From an uncultured Cohaesibacter sp. (GTDB lineage: Bacteria; Pseudomonadota; Alphaproteobacteria; Rhizobiales; Cohaesibacteraceae), in assembly GCF_963678225.1 (NCBI RefSeq), contig NZ_OY782763.1, positions 310,001 through 374,000 on the forward strand: a stretch of DNA of 64,000 nt. Reading direction: 5' to 3'. The notes under the pieces are model-generated. The model did no database searches. It was not told the DNA's origin and worked only from the letters and a program-made list of their open reading frames with translations. Positions 6,451-16,803 of this stretch are shown here, piece after piece; position 1 is the first letter of the stretch; each line of letters starts with the position of its first letter. The position numbers and the translations under genes are program-made.

Positions 6451-8871
6451 TTAGCGTCTCTCAGGCATCCATGGGCGTTTGCCAACGGGCAGAGCGGCAA
6501 TCGTCTCGATCTGCCAGTGTGGATTTTTCTCTTGCTCTGATGTCTTTTCCTCCCCAGCGGCCCCATCAATGTCAAAATAGTCTTCAGCCAACCGAGCAAG
6601 CAGACCTCGTTCATCCTGTTTATGAAGATACAGAAACTGCGCGCCGGATTGTGCCAACCTGTCGGCTCCGATCACGAGCCTTGGCCCCTTGCAGCTTTGG
6701 GGCACCGGCAAACGCGACACAATAATGTCTCTAAGCGCGCATTCCTCAGAAAAAGCCGACGCTTTGTTGACGATAGCCAGAGACAAATCGCTCCTCCCTG
6801 CCGAGGATGCATTCAGAGACGTCACAAAACAGGCCTGCCTATCACATGCGCTTGTTTGCAATAAGAGCGGATTTTCTTTCGGCTCTCGGTCTAGGCTATC
6901 ACCATCCCCCAGGGCACGCGCATCCCCATCAGCCCTTAGAACAGACCGATAGTCGAGCGTCATCCCGCGTCCCCCAGTCCTTTGCCAATGCCCCTCGCTA
7001 TCGCGACTGGCGACTCGGGTACCAGTCTGCGCTATCCAGATGTCAGGCTGCGGTGCAAACCACCACAGAGCGGCCGCAACAGTAAGCGGGACAACAGCCA
7101 GCCACGAAAGCCATTTGCGATGAATGGTATAGACGGCAAGTGCCGCTAGGGCAAAGGGCAGGAAGTCCCCTCCGGCTTTGACAACAAGATAGTCTGCGTC
7201 CCCCCACTGTGACACCATTGTCGCCATGGAGATGACCCAATCAAGGCCCCACTCGACCAGTTGCAGCGGCCAGGATTGCAAGCCGAAGGGCGTCATGAAC
7301 ACAGAGACCAACCCCATCGGCATCACGATCAGGCTGATGACTGGCATCGCAAGAAGGTTGGTAACAAGCCCAAAGGGCGCCATCTGCTGGAAATGCGCAA
7401 CAGACAAGGGCAGCACGGCGAGACTTGCAATCAAAGATGTCAGGCCGATCCCGATGATCCATCGCCCGGCATGAAGAGCCGAGCCAAAGGCAAGCCCATG
7501 CTCTGAAGGCGCGAGCGCACCATTCTTGCGCAGGCGGAGACGGGTCAAGCGATCATAAGAGGCGATCAGAGCCGCCGTTGCAGCAAAAGACATCTGCATA
7601 CCGGCTTCAACAACACCATAGGGCTGCACGAGAATGAGCAGCACCATAACGAGCCCCAGATTATGCATGGTAACAGCGGGACGCCCCGCCAGAATCGCTA
7701 CCAGAAAAATGGCCGTCATGCAGAAGGCGCGGATGGTTGCAACCGATGCGCCGGAGAAAACCAGATAGGCCGCCGCGCAGAACAACGCCATCCCAGCCGC
7801 CCATTGCTTGATGGGATAATGCAAAGACAATTGCGGCAGCAAGGCCAGAATCCCGCGCACACCCCAGAAGACGGACATCGCCACCAGAGCCATGTGCAAT
7901 CCGGAAATCGCAAGAATATGTGCCAAGCCGCTAAGCCTTAGCGCAGTCTCCACATTGTCAGCCAGAAAGTCGCGTTTCCCGACGGCCAATGCAACGGCAA
8001 GTCCCCCGGCCTCTCCATCCACCCGATGCAGAATATAACGCGCCACGGCCTGTCTGGTCCGTTCAATACTGTCTCGCACATCATGCACCAGCCCTTGCCA
8101 GCCCGACTTCGTCTTTTCCGGCAGACGCTCAATGCTATTGCTCAAATAGCCTTGACCACCGATAGATCGCGACCAGAGATAACGTCCATAATCGAAGCTC
8201 CCCGGATAAACGGGCTGCTGCAAGGGTGTCAGGTGAGCCCACATTCTAAGCCTTGTCCCGACGCGAAATTGCTCCTCGCCCCCGCGCCGAATGAGCAAAA
8301 GCCTTTTCGGGGTGCGCTCAGGTCTGAGTTTCTCAATGGTTTCAACAGCGATGGTCCAGCGCTCCTGCGGTCTTTTGGCTGTTCCCCTCTGCTCAACGCG
8401 GACAAGGCGACCGACAACCGGACTGGAAAGGCTATGGTCCAACACGGAGCTCGTTGAAAAATGCCCATGTTCACTGGCGGCGCACACACCAACCACAATT
8501 GCCGTCACCAACAGGAGCGGAAAGACCACCCGTCCCTTGGCTGCGCGATGATAAACCCAGCCACACAGTGCCAGAGACGCTGCAAGCAGCCCCCAGAAAC
8601 TGGGTTCATCGGGCAAGATATAATAGAGGGCGGCGCCAAACCCCATGAAGACGGCCACCCAGAGAAACCGGGCATTCTGATCTGAGCAATCCTCCTGCCA
8701 GTTCCGCTCAATCGCCTGCCAAAGGGCTTCCAGCCAGAATTTGAAGCGCTTGCCAAGGCCCGGATTGTTGGCGAGTCCCTGCCAGTCATAGGCGTCGGAA
8801 TGGACCTCTGGCATGGCCGGAGCGTTGCTCCGGTCTGTGCTATCAGCAGGATGGGACGCCCTTTCCATCAC
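6451..8871 (-). CDS. comEC: ComEC/Rec2-family DNA uptake channel protein
   Basis: This 806-residue inner-membrane protein has an N-terminal DUF4131-like region (roughly residues 60-230), then the Competence domain with the signature GLAHILAISGLHMAL and a block of membrane helices. In transforming bacteria it carries single-stranded DNA across the inner membrane. The C-terminal part, where ComEC proteins often carry a metallo-beta-lactamase-like nuclease domain, shows no HxHxDH motif here, which is common in alphaproteobacteria. The start is GTG (8871) or the next codon ATG (8868); AAGGA lies 6-9 bases upstream. It is divergent from gltX and convergent with lexA. Confidence 0.9.
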   Translation of the reverse strand: MMERASHPADSTDRSNAPAMPEVHSDAYDWQGLANNPGLGKRFKFWLEALWQAIERNWQEDCSDQNARFLWVAVFMGFGAALYYILPDEPSFWGLLAASLALCGWVYHRAAKGRVVFPLLLVTAIVVGVCAASEHGHFSTSSVLDHSLSSPVVGRLVRVEQRGTAKRPQERWTIAVETIEKLRPERTPKRLLLIRRGGEEQFRVGTRLRMWAHLTPLQQPVYPGSFDYGRYLWSRSIGGQGYLSNSIERLPEKTKSGWQGLVHDVRDSIERTRQAVARYILHRVDGEAGGLAVALAVGKRDFLADNVETALRLSGLAHILAISGLHMALVAMSVFWGVRGILALLPQLSLHYPIKQWAAGMALFCAAAYLVFSGASVATIRAFCMTAIFLVAILAGRPAVTMHNLGLVMVLLILVQPYGVVEAGMQMSFAATAALIASYDRLTRLRLRKNGALAPSEHGLAFGSALHAGRWIIGIGLTSLIASLAVLPLSVAHFQQMAPFGLVTNLLAMPVISLIVMPMGLVSVFMTPFGLQSWPLQLVEWGLDWVISMATMVSQWGDADYLVVKAGGDFLPFALAALAVYTIHRKWLSWLAVVPLTVAAALWWFAPQPDIWIAQTGTRVASRDSEGHWQRTGGRGMTLDYRSVLRADGDARALGDGDSLDREPKENPLLLQTSACDRQACFVTSLNASSAGRSDLSLAIVNKASAFSEECALRDIIVSRLPVPQSCKGPRLVIGADRLAQSGAQFLYLHKQDERGLLARLAEDYFDIDGAAGEEKTSEQEKNPHWQIETIAALPVGKRPWMPERR

Positions 8872-9076
8872 ATTTGGTCCTTATGCACCTCTTTTTCGAC
8901 CGTCAGACGGTCATGAGGTCTTTCGCCTTGGGCGCAAGCTGTGTTAGATCCTTGACAACTTCAATCGCCGGTTCCTGAAGCAGAGCGCGCTGCGGACCCC
9001 AGAATGGGATCCGTAGGCACAACCTGCCTCAACTTCCGGTGCACTATATCCCGAATAACAGGTTACTGATAGCATT

Positions 9077-10498
9077 ATGTGTTCACAGGTTGTAACGCGC
9101 TTTGCCCCCTCCCCGACAGGTTTTCTCCATATCGGAGGGGCGCGCACCGCTCTCTTCAACTGGCTCTATGCCAAAGCCAATGGCGGCAAAATGCTGCTCC
9201 GCATCGAAGATACGGACCGCGAGCGTTCCACCGACGCTGCCATCGATGCCATTATCGCCGGAATGGAGTGGATGGGGCTGTCTTATGATGGCGATCCGAT
9301 CTCGCAATATTCACGCGTTGATCGTCACCGTGAAGTGGTCGAGCAGCTTCTTGCAGCTGGCCAAGCCTATCGTTGCTATTGTTCGCCGGAAGAGTTGACG
9401 GAGATGCGCGAAAAGGCCCGCGCGGAAAAGCGCCCACCACGCTATGATGGCACCTGGCGTGATCGTGATCCGTCCGAAGCCCCAGAAGGCGTCAAACCTG
9501 CCATTCGCCTGAAAGCCCCGCAGGAAGGCTCTACGGTTATTGAAGATCAGGTTCAGGGCACGGTCACATTCCCGAACAAAGATCTGGATGACATGATCAT
9601 CATGCGTTCTGATGGCAACCCGACCTACAACCTTGCTGTGGTCGTAGACGACCATGACATGGGCGTAACACACATCATGCGCGGCGATGACCACCTGACC
9701 AACGCCGCCCGCCAGACCCTCGTCTATCAGGCCATGGGCTGGGATGTTCCAACCATGGCGCATATTCCTCTGATCCATGGTCCGGATGGCGCCAAGCTTT
9801 CCAAACGCCACGGTGCCCTCGGCGTGGAGGCCTATCGCGATATGGGCTATCTGCCGGTCGCCATGCGCAACTATCTCGTTCGCCTCGGCTGGGCCCATGG
9901 CGATGACGAAGTCATGACCACCGATCAGATGATCGAATGGTTCGGCTTTGACGGCATGAACAAGGCCGCCGCCCGCTTCGACTTCAAGAAGCTGGAAAAT
10001 CTCAACGGCGTCCATATGCGCCATGCCGATGACGATGACTTGTATAGCCAGCTTGTTTCTCTGCTTCCGCATCTTGAAGATGGCCAGTCCATACTGGATC
10101 TGATCGACGAGCCCAAGAAGGCCCAGATCATGCTGGCGATGCCAAGCGTGAAAGAACGCGCCAAAACCTTGCTCGACCTCAAGGCTGGCTTGGCCTTCCT
10201 TTTCGACACACGCCCACTGGCGATGGAAGACAAGGCAGCCAAGCATCTGACCGATGAAACCCGCGCCATGTTGTCCGAGCTGCTCCCACGCCTTGAAGGG
10301 CTGGAAGAATGGACTCTGGAAAGCACAGACGCACTCATCAGGGCCTTTGCTGAAGAGAAAGAACTCAAGCTTGGCAAAGTTGCGCAACCCCTTCGGGCTG
10401 CCATGACAGGCCGCGCAACATCGCCGGGTATTTTCGACGTTTTGATCATTTTGGGCAAAGATGAGTCAATCGCTCGCCTTAAGGATCAGACCCAATAG
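9077..10498 (+). CDS. gltX: Glutamate--tRNA ligase
   Basis: This 473-residue class I aminoacyl-tRNA synthetase charges tRNA-Glu, and often tRNA-Gln in alphaproteobacteria. The HIGH-type signature is HIGG (residues 18-21) after PSPTGFL, and the KMSKS-type signature is KLSKRHG near residue 242. Length fits the family. The ATG at 9077 has no strong Shine-Dalgarno, but the conserved TRFAPSPTG begins only six residues in, so the start cannot be far wrong. It is followed by its own terminator. Confidence 0.97.
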   Translation: MCSQVVTRFAPSPTGFLHIGGARTALFNWLYAKANGGKMLLRIEDTDRERSTDAAIDAIIAGMEWMGLSYDGDPISQYSRVDRHREVVEQLLAAGQAYRCYCSPEELTEMREKARAEKRPPRYDGTWRDRDPSEAPEGVKPAIRLKAPQEGSTVIEDQVQGTVTFPNKDLDDMIIMRSDGNPTYNLAVVVDDHDMGVTHIMRGDDHLTNAARQTLVYQAMGWDVPTMAHIPLIHGPDGAKLSKRHGALGVEAYRDMGYLPVAMRNYLVRLGWAHGDDEVMTTDQMIEWFGFDGMNKAAARFDFKKLENLNGVHMRHADDDDLYSQLVSLLPHLEDGQSILDLIDEPKKAQIMLAMPSVKERAKTLLDLKAGLAFLFDTRPLAMEDKAAKHLTDETRAMLSELLPRLEGLEEWTLESTDALIRAFAEEKELKLGKVAQPLRAAMTGRATSPGIFDVLIILGKDESIARLKDQTQ

Positions 10499-10531
10499 GG
10501 TTTTTACACAGGCTCTGGGGAAAATAATGTG

Positions 10532-10557
10532 AAAGCCGGTCTTGCGACCGGCTTTTT
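10532..10557 (+). terminator. Rho-independent terminator after gltX
   Basis: AAAGCCGGTC (10532-10541) and GACCGGCTTT (10546-10555) form a perfect 10-bp stem with a TTGC loop followed by T residues. Confidence 0.93.
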
Positions 10558-10915
10558 ACGTATCTTGAATATAATTGACAAGATTTTCGCGCGATTGCGC
10601 AACAAACATAAACATGATTCTGCCCTTGCCAAGTTCCGGTAGAATAAGCGATAGTCTTATCGCGATAATTGTTTCGCGCAATATGAATGTTTTTCGACTG
10701 AAGCGCTCATACTTTTGTAGGATAAGGCACTGAAAATCCTATATATTTTACCATCGCGCCCCTATATTCAGTCCTAAGACTGCTTGCGACAATGCAAAAA
10801 ATCAGATACCGAAAGCGCAATTCCTATGTTGTCAGGGAAGGTTTTGTGCACCCACGCATAAAGCTCAAGCTCCGTGAACAACAGCAAATCGTTTTCAAAA
10901 TTTGGGAGTATCCGA
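10558..10915 (+). other. gltA upstream region with nested palindromes
   Basis: This is a 358-bp non-coding stretch. It contains GCGATA/TATCGC (10648-10653 and 10658-10663) overlapping a perfect 12-bp palindrome TTATCGCGATAA (10657-10668), a candidate protein-binding site or RNA hairpin. A TTGACA at 10575-10580 has no fitting -10. TATATA-type sequences near 10740-10770 may be the -10 of the gltA promoter, but I cannot place it firmly. Confidence 0.45.
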
Positions 10916-12205
10916 ATGAGTGATAAAAAAGCAACTTTGACTGTCGGCGACCAGACCTGGGAGTTTCCCGTGCGAAGCGGGTCTATCGGGCCTGACGTCA
11001 TCGACATCGGGTCCCTCTATAAAGAAACCGGAATGTTCACCTACGACCCTGGCTTCACGTCCACTGCATCTTGTGAGTCAGAAATCACTTATATCGACGG
11101 CGAAAAAGGTGTGCTGCTTTATCGTGGCTACCCGATCGAACAGTTGGCTGAGCATGGAGACTTTCTGGAAACATGCTATCTGCTGCTGTATGGACACCTG
11201 CCTACTCCTGAAGAAAAACAGGATTTTGACACGCGCGTGACCCGCCACACGATGGTTCACGAGCAGATGAGCAAATTCTACACTGGCTATCGTCGTGACT
11301 CCCATCCAATGGCTGTCATGGTGGGTATTGTTGGTGGTCTGTCTGCCTTCTACCATGACTCCACCGACATCGCTGATCCACATCAGCGCATGGTCGCGTC
11401 TCTGCGTATGATCGCGAAGATGCCGACGATGGCCGCCATGGCTTACAAATATTCCATCGGTCAGCCATTTGTGTATCCACGCAACGACCTAGACTATGCG
11501 GCGAATTTCCTGCATATGTGCTTCTCGGTTCCTGCCGAGCCATATGAAGTGAACCCTGTTCTGGCCCGTGCTATGGATCGTATTTTCATCCTGCATGCGG
11601 ACCATGAACAGAACGCATCCACTTCCACCGTCCGTCTTGCCGGTTCTTCCGGGGCAAACCCGTTCGGCTGTATTGCTGCCGGCATCGCTTGCCTCTGGGG
11701 CCCTGCTCATGGGGGCGCCAACGAAGCGGCTCTCAACATGCTGCATGAAATCGGCACTGTCGATCGCGTGGCCGAATATGTTGCCAGAGCAAAAGACAAG
11801 GATGATCCGTTCCGCCTGATGGGCTTCGGTCACCGCGTCTACAAAAACTACGACCCGCGCGCGCGTATCATGCAGCAGACCTGTCATGAAGTGCTCAACG
11901 AGCTCGGCCATGGGGATGATCCGACCCTTCAGGTCGCCATGGAACTGGAAAAGATTGCTCTGAACGATGAGTATTTCATCGAGAAGAAACTCTATCCAAA
12001 CATCGACTTCTATTCCGGCATCACCCTGCGTGCGCTCGGCTTCCCAGCCGAAATGTTCACCGTGCTCTTCGCTCTGGCTCGTAGCGTTGGTTGGATTGCT
12101 CAGTGGAAAGAGATGGTGGAAGATCCGTCCCAGCGTATCGGCCGCCCACGTCAGCTGTTCAACGGCGCCCCTATGCGCGATTATGTTGAAATGGAAGATC
12201 GCTAA
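10916..12205 (+). CDS. gltA: Citrate synthase
   Basis: This 429-residue hexameric-type citrate synthase condenses acetyl-CoA with oxaloacetate at the entry of the TCA cycle. Catalytic signatures are [10 protein letters not shown] (first His), [14 protein letters not shown] (second His and substrate arginine) and the aspartate in NIDFYSG. The ATG at 10916 has GGGAG about 7 bases upstream and begins MSDKKATL, typical of the family; an upstream in-frame ATG at 10874 lacks support. A strong terminator follows. Confidence 0.97.
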   Translation: MSDKKATLTVGDQTWEFPVRSGSIGPDVIDIGSLYKETGMFTYDPGFTSTASCESEITYIDGEKGVLLYRGYPIEQLAEHGDFLETCYLLLYGHLPTPEEKQDFDTRVTRHTMVHEQMSKFYTGYRRDSHPMAVMVGIVGGLSAFYHDSTDIADPHQRMVASLRMIAKMPTMAAMAYKYSIGQPFVYPRNDLDYAANFLHMCFSVPAEPYEVNPVLARAMDRIFILHADHEQNASTSTVRLAGSSGANPFGCIAAGIACLWGPAHGGANEAALNMLHEIGTVDRVAEYVARAKDKDDPFRLMGFGHRVYKNYDPRARIMQQTCHEVLNELGHGDDPTLQVAMELEKIALNDEYFIEKKLYPNIDFYSGITLRALGFPAEMFTVLFALARSVGWIAQWKEMVEDPSQRIGRPRQLFNGAPMRDYVEMEDR

Positions 12206-12233
12206 GATCGCGCCTAATAGGCTCCCTTACAAG

Positions 12234-12259
12234 AAAGGCTCCCTCATGGGAGCCTTTTT
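12234..12259. terminator. Terminator between convergent gltA and lpxB
   Basis: AAAGGCTCCC (12234-12243) and GGGAGCCTTT (12248-12257) form a perfect 10-bp stem with a TCAT loop and a T tract on the plus strand. On the minus strand the tail is TTTCTTGT, so it probably also ends the lpxB transcript. Confidence 0.9.
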
Positions 12260-12299
12260 CATTTCAGCTTATTTTGGCGTAGCACAGGAAAACGCCCAA

Positions 12300-13451
12300 T
12301 CACTTTGGCAAAGCCCCAAGCACAATGCGCGCCACCCGCTCGCTCGGGGTTTCATCAGGCAGCGTCATTTTTTCATCCAATTCGCTCAAGGCCGCTTCTT
12401 GCGCTGCCCGCTCCGGACTGGCCTCAAGCAATGGCAGCAAATGATGAGCCAAATTCTGCGCATTCGCCTCCTCATCGAGAAATTCCGGAATGGCATTGTG
12501 CCCGAGCACCAGATTGGTCAGAACGATGGAATGGGCTGTCAGCAGCCATTTGAACTGCCGCACAATCCAATCCACCTTATAAGCAACAATCATCGGAATG
12601 CCCGAAAGCCCCAGTTCCAGCGTCACCGTACCCGAAGCTGCCAGAGCCGCATGAGCCAGCCGGAAAGCATCAAATTTGGCTTCTTCTCCCTGCACAATCT
12701 CTGGCTTGACCGGCCAATCCTTCAGCCCCTCATCGATCAGCTCTCTGAGATGAGCAACCGCTGGCAGAATGACACGCAAATTCGGATGCCGTTCCCTCGC
12801 CAGCTTGACAACGCCACCAAATTCAACGAGCAAGCGGGAAACTTCGCTACGCCGTGAGCCCGGAAGAACAAGAAGCACCGGAGCATCGAGCCCTCCGCGC
12901 TCACCCGCAGCTGGGCGCAAAACATCAAGACGCTCGATAAGAGGATGGCCCACATAGGTGCAAGGCGGTCCTTGCAGGCGCTTATGCGCCTCAACCTCGA
13001 ACGGCAGCAGCGCCAGCACATGATCTACATAGCGCGCCATTTTGCGCGCCCGCCCCGGACGCCAGGCCCACACGCTGGGCGACACATAGTCGATGATAGG
13101 CAGGTCCTGCCTCTTCTTGCGCACCCGCTTGGCCACCGCGTGCGTGAATTCAGGGCTATCAATGATGAGCAACAGATCAGGATCTTTGGCAAGAACATCC
13201 TCAACCACATCCATCCCTCTACGATAAAGAGACGGATATTGCCTGATGATATTGATAATCCCCATTACAGCGATCTCTGATAGGGGAAAGAGAGACGAAA
13301 GCCCTTCGGCCTGCATACGCTCCCCCGCCAGCCCCGCAAAGCGCACATGACCGCCACAAGCCTGTTTGATCGCCCTCATGGCACGAGCCCCAAGCTGGTC
13401 GCCAGATTCTTCGCCAATCACGATATAGATCAGAGGAACTTCTTTACTCAT
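12300..13451 (-). CDS. lpxB: Lipid-A-disaccharide synthase
   Basis: This 383-residue GT19 glycosyltransferase joins UDP-2,3-diacylglucosamine and lipid X into the lipid A disaccharide at the inner membrane. Family features include the N-terminal GEESGDQLG, SPSVWAWRPGRA in the middle and the nucleotide-binding-region GSRRSEV. It is the last gene of the envelope series; 42 bp separate it from lpxI, whose product hydrolyses UDP-diacylglucosamine to give one of its substrates. Confidence 0.97.
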   Translation of the reverse strand: MSKEVPLIYIVIGEESGDQLGARAMRAIKQACGGHVRFAGLAGERMQAEGLSSLFPLSEIAVMGIINIIRQYPSLYRRGMDVVEDVLAKDPDLLLIIDSPEFTHAVAKRVRKKRQDLPIIDYVSPSVWAWRPGRARKMARYVDHVLALLPFEVEAHKRLQGPPCTYVGHPLIERLDVLRPAAGERGGLDAPVLLVLPGSRRSEVSRLLVEFGGVVKLARERHPNLRVILPAVAHLRELIDEGLKDWPVKPEIVQGEEAKFDAFRLAHAALAASGTVTLELGLSGIPMIVAYKVDWIVRQFKWLLTAHSIVLTNLVLGHNAIPEFLDEEANAQNLAHHLLPLLEASPERAAQEAALSELDEKMTLPDETPSERVARIVLGALPK

Positions 13452-13493
13452 GGCGCACTCCCCGGGAGCCGTTTGATGCCAACAATCAAATGA

Positions 13494-14363
13494 TCAAAGA
13501 GAAAAATCTTCAAGCTTGCGAGATACAAGAAAGAGCCCAGCAGCATGAGCCATCTCAAGGCTCTGAGCCCGATTGGCACAAAGCACTTCCCCTTCAGCAC
13601 AGACAATACCGGCCAATCCTGCCTTGTGGGCGTTCTCTATGGTTCGTGGGCCTATTGTGGGCATGTCAAAACGCAGGTCCTGCCCTGGCCGAGCCCGCTT
13701 GAGCAACACACCTTGCTTGCCTTCATTCCAGCGTGCCCGTTTCTCTTGCCGTATCTGCAAGACACGAGCGAGCATCTGATCCGTGCCTTCGGGTCCTTCC
13801 ATCGCCAGAATGCGTCCTGCCGCAACAACAACGCCCTGCCCGGCATCCAGAGCGCCGATGAGGCCCGCAGCCCGCGCTGCAAGGGCTATGTCGCTCTCAT
13901 TGGCCTCGGCAGCCTTATTCCCGACGCAGAGATCCGGCCCGACAACAAGCCCGGGCGCCACCTCAGGCACAGACACCAGCCGCACCCCACGCTTTTCGAA
14001 GAAGCCGGCAACTCCTTGTAAAACGCCTTCATCGCCGCCCGACGCCATTATACGCAAAATCGCGGGTAGAGCCTTCATCGCTCCCAAATCGAGCCGGATG
14101 CTGCTGAAATCCGGACGCGACCGGATAGACCCGATGCACAGCAGCTCCGAGAGGGCATTCTGTTCTAGTAGCTTGAAAAGCAGGCCAATCTCGCCCCACT
14201 TGATCCAGTGGTGGGGATGGCTCTCAATGCGCGCATCGGCTTCGCCGACGATACCGAATATGAAATACGGCCGCCCGGCAGCCTGTAGCGCATTGATCAC
14301 TTCAAAAGGAAGATCCTGTCCGCCGGCGATGATGCCCACCGGCCCATCACCGCAAGACACCAT
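13494..14363 (-). CDS. lpxI: UDP-2,3-diacylglucosamine pyrophosphatase LpxI
   Basis: This 289-residue LpxI (DUF1009) protein makes lipid X from UDP-2,3-diacylglucosamine, replacing the unrelated LpxH of gammaproteobacteria. The N-terminal GIIAGGQDLPFEV and C-terminal DMPTIGPRTIENAHKAG stretches are characteristic. The start codon lies 4 bases after the lpxA stop, indicating translational coupling. Confidence 0.95.
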   Translation of the reverse strand: MVSCGDGPVGIIAGGQDLPFEVINALQAAGRPYFIFGIVGEADARIESHPHHWIKWGEIGLLFKLLEQNALSELLCIGSIRSRPDFSSIRLDLGAMKALPAILRIMASGGDEGVLQGVAGFFEKRGVRLVSVPEVAPGLVVGPDLCVGNKAAEANESDIALAARAAGLIGALDAGQGVVVAAGRILAMEGPEGTDQMLARVLQIRQEKRARWNEGKQGVLLKRARPGQDLRFDMPTIGPRTIENAHKAGLAGIVCAEGEVLCANRAQSLEMAHAAGLFLVSRKLEDFSL

Positions 14364-14366
14364 CGA

Positions 14367-15164
14367 TCAATCCTTGTTGCTGCGCGGCGTGCAAAGAGAC
14401 TTCTTGGTCCCCTTGCGAATGAAGTCCACGATCTTCATGACATTGTCATCATCAGCAAAGGCAGCCGCCACCTTCTCTACACGCTCGCTCTGCGTACCTT
14501 CTGCATCGAACAGCATCTGATAGGCATGACGCAGATTATGAATGGTCTCACGAGAGAAACCGCGACGCTTGAGGCCAACGATATTCAAGCCCCCCAAATG
14601 GGCCCGGTTGCCAATAACGGAGCCAAACGGAATGACATCATTCTCGACACCGGACATGCCGCCCACAAAGGCATGCTCGCCAACGCGGGCAAACTGGATC
14701 ACCGCCGAAAGACCGGCAACAATCGCATGATCTCCGATTTCGCAATGCCCGGCGATAGTCGCGTGATTCACCAGAATAACGTCATTACCGATCATACAGT
14801 CATGAGCGATATGGGCGCCAACCATCAGGTGGCAATTGTTACCAACCTTGGTCAGACCACCGCCACCCTGCGTGCCCGGATTGATGGTGACATATTCGCG
14901 GATATTGACATTATCGCCAATCTCGCAGCCAACATTCTCGCCGTCGAACTTCAAATCCTGAGGAATGGTACCAACCGAAGCGAAGGGGAAAATCTCGACA
15001 TTCTTGCCGATTTTGGTATTTCCCTCGACCACTACGTGAGAATGCACCTTGCCACCTTCACCAATGACAACATTCGCACCGATAACGCTATAGGGGCCGA
15101 TTTCAATATCATCGGCGAGTTGCGCCCCATCGGCAACAATTGCGGTTGGATGAATATTCGCCAT
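14367..15164 (-). CDS. lpxA: UDP-N-acetylglucosamine acyltransferase
   Basis: This 265-residue first enzyme of lipid A synthesis transfers a hydroxyacyl chain from ACP to the 3-OH of UDP-GlcNAc. It has a left-handed beta helix built from hexapeptide repeats (residues about 3-190) and the catalytic His121 in GAHIAHDC, followed by a C-terminal helical region. The ATG shares one base with the fabZ stop (TAATG). Confidence 0.97.
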   Translation of the reverse strand: MANIHPTAIVADGAQLADDIEIGPYSVIGANVVIGEGGKVHSHVVVEGNTKIGKNVEIFPFASVGTIPQDLKFDGENVGCEIGDNVNIREYVTINPGTQGGGGLTKVGNNCHLMVGAHIAHDCMIGNDVILVNHATIAGHCEIGDHAIVAGLSAVIQFARVGEHAFVGGMSGVENDVIPFGSVIGNRAHLGGLNIVGLKRRGFSRETIHNLRHAYQMLFDAEGTQSERVEKVAAAFADDDNVMKIVDFIRKGTKKSLCTPRSNKD

Positions 15165-15631
15165 TATTTCTGTTCTTCTCCGATCAACATCGCGCTTACT
15201 TCAGCTTCGGCGACTTTTGCGTCATCCACCTTGGCAATACAAGCAAATTTCCAGATGTTGGCGCGGTTCTTGACCTTTTGGACGTGAATATGCAGGACGT
15301 CTCCGGGCACAACCGGCTTGCGGAACTTGGCCTTTTCAATAGTCATGAAATAGACAAGGCTTGGAGAGCCCAGATCTTTACGGCTATTGACACAAAGCGC
15401 ACCAGCCGTTTGGGCCATCGCTTCGATGATCAAAACGCCCGGCATAACTGGCTGGACAGGAAAATGACCCTGAAAATGTGGCTCGTTGATGGTGACATTC
15501 TTCACACCGATACAGCTGTCGTCCCCATCCATATCGATGATGCGATCAATCATCAAGAATGGATAACGATGCGGCAGCAGTTCCAGAACGCGCATGATAT
15601 CTGCACTATCAAGGGTCTGTTTTTCACTCAT
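15164..15631 (-). CDS. fabZ: 3-hydroxyacyl-ACP dehydratase FabZ
   Basis: This 155-residue hotdog-fold enzyme dehydrates 3-hydroxyacyl-ACP in fatty acid elongation. Catalytic residues are His56 in PHFQGHFP and Glu70 in [10 protein letters not shown]. It competes with LpxA and LpxD for hydroxyacyl-ACP, which explains the conserved clustering. It overlaps lpxA by one base. Confidence 0.97.
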   Translation of the reverse strand: MSEKQTLDSADIMRVLELLPHRYPFLMIDRIIDMDGDDSCIGVKNVTINEPHFQGHFPVQPVMPGVLIIEAMAQTAGALCVNSRKDLGSPSLVYFMTIEKAKFRKPVVPGDVLHIHVQKVKNRANIWKFACIAKVDDAKVAEAEVSAMLIGEEQK

Positions 15632-15752
15632 AGTTCATTTCCCTTCAACACCTTGCGAGATCTTTTGCCCGAGATGAAAGACCTCTTAGTGAGCTCTGAT
15701 CCCAAACCCCGCCCCTATATGGACGTGATCGGCTCACTTTTTGACCGTTAGG

Positions 15753-16793
15753 CTATTTGTTTTTCTCAGCTAAGCGGCTCAGCGCTGTCATTTCGCGGAA
15801 CCATTGTTTTACCGGTTTTGCTGGTACGCCACCATAGCGACCACCAGCCGGTACGTCATCCTTGACCACACTAACAGCGGCAATTTGCGCGCCCATACCA
15901 ATGGTAATATGGCCAGCAACACCGGTTTGTCCACCAATGGCGACGAAATCTTCGAGCTTGGAAGATCCGGAAAGGCCAACTTGGGAAACAAGCACACAAT
16001 GGCGACCAACTTCAACATTGTGCCCAATCTGGACTTGGTTGTCGATCTTGGTGCCTTCGCCGATAATGGTATCGCGGTTTGCACCCCGATCAATGGTGCT
16101 ATTGGCACCAATCTCGACGCGATCCTGAATGATAACGCGGCCAATTTGCGGCACCTTCTGGTGCCCGGTCGCACTCATGGAGAAGCCAAATCCATCCTGA
16201 CCACTGCAAACGCCAGGATGAAGGATCACACTGTCGCCGATAAGTGTATGTTGCAGAACACAATTTGCGCCTATATGACAGTTGCGGCCGACGCGCACGC
16301 CCTGCCCCACAACAGCACCCGCACCGATTGTGGTACCGGCCCCGATTTCGGCATTTGCCCCAACGCTGACACCCGGCTCTATGCAAACGCCCGGTTCAAC
16401 CTTCGCGGAAGGGTGAATATAGGCCGCCTGAGAAATACCCCCATCGGTTTCGAAGTAAGCCATAGGCACAGCGGCTTCTGGATAGAAAGCGGCAGAGACT
16501 TCCGAGAAAGCCCTGTATGGGTTTTTCGACTCCAGCACAACAACCCCATCAGGCACCCGCTCGTGATAACGCTTGGCACAAATCACGGCGCTTGCCGTCG
16601 TCTTTTCCAACTGCCCTACATATTTGGGATTGTCGAGAAAGGTAACGTGCCCATTGGATGCGGTGTCGATCGGGGCGACATCGCTGATTTGCATATCGCC
16701 ATCTGCATCATCAGGCAATTCAGCCCCAATCAGCTCAGCGATTGCCTTAAGGGAGAGGGTTTCAACTTTGGAAAAAAAAGCAGCGTCGGTCAT
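15753..16793 (-). CDS. lpxD: UDP-3-O-acylglucosamine N-acyltransferase
   Basis: This 346-residue third enzyme of lipid A synthesis adds the second hydroxyacyl chain at the 2-amino group. It has an N-terminal uridine-binding domain, then hexapeptide repeats (roughly residues 100-300) and the catalytic His region QIGHNVEVGRHC. The start at 16793 (MTDAAFF) is chosen because an in-frame ATG 30 bases upstream lies inside the hairpin of the terminator that follows bamA. The Shine-Dalgarno is weak. Confidence 0.95.
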   Translation of the reverse strand: MTDAAFFSKVETLSLKAIAELIGAELPDDADGDMQISDVAPIDTASNGHVTFLDNPKYVGQLEKTTASAVICAKRYHERVPDGVVVLESKNPYRAFSEVSAAFYPEAAVPMAYFETDGGISQAAYIHPSAKVEPGVCIEPGVSVGANAEIGAGTTIGAGAVVGQGVRVGRNCHIGANCVLQHTLIGDSVILHPGVCSGQDGFGFSMSATGHQKVPQIGRVIIQDRVEIGANSTIDRGANRDTIIGEGTKIDNQVQIGHNVEVGRHCVLVSQVGLSGSSKLEDFVAIGGQTGVAGHITIGMGAQIAAVSVVKDDVPAGGRYGGVPAKPVKQWFREMTALSRLAEKNK

Positions 16794-16803
16794 GATAGCT
16801 TTC

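Noticed and set aside
6451..8871. Possible frameshift or pseudogene status of comEC because the nuclease motif is missing
   Set aside because: The frame is open for 806 codons with an intact channel signature, and many alphaproteobacterial ComEC proteins lack the motif.
9311..10387. A 358-codon open frame on the minus strand
   Set aside because: It is antisense to gltX and shows no family features.
10500..10515. A 16-base sequence repeated at 41106-41121
   Set aside because: One 16-base match within 64 kb is close to chance expectation, and the flanks are not related.
10575..10580. TTGACA upstream of gltA
   Set aside because: No acceptable -10 element lies 15-19 bases downstream.
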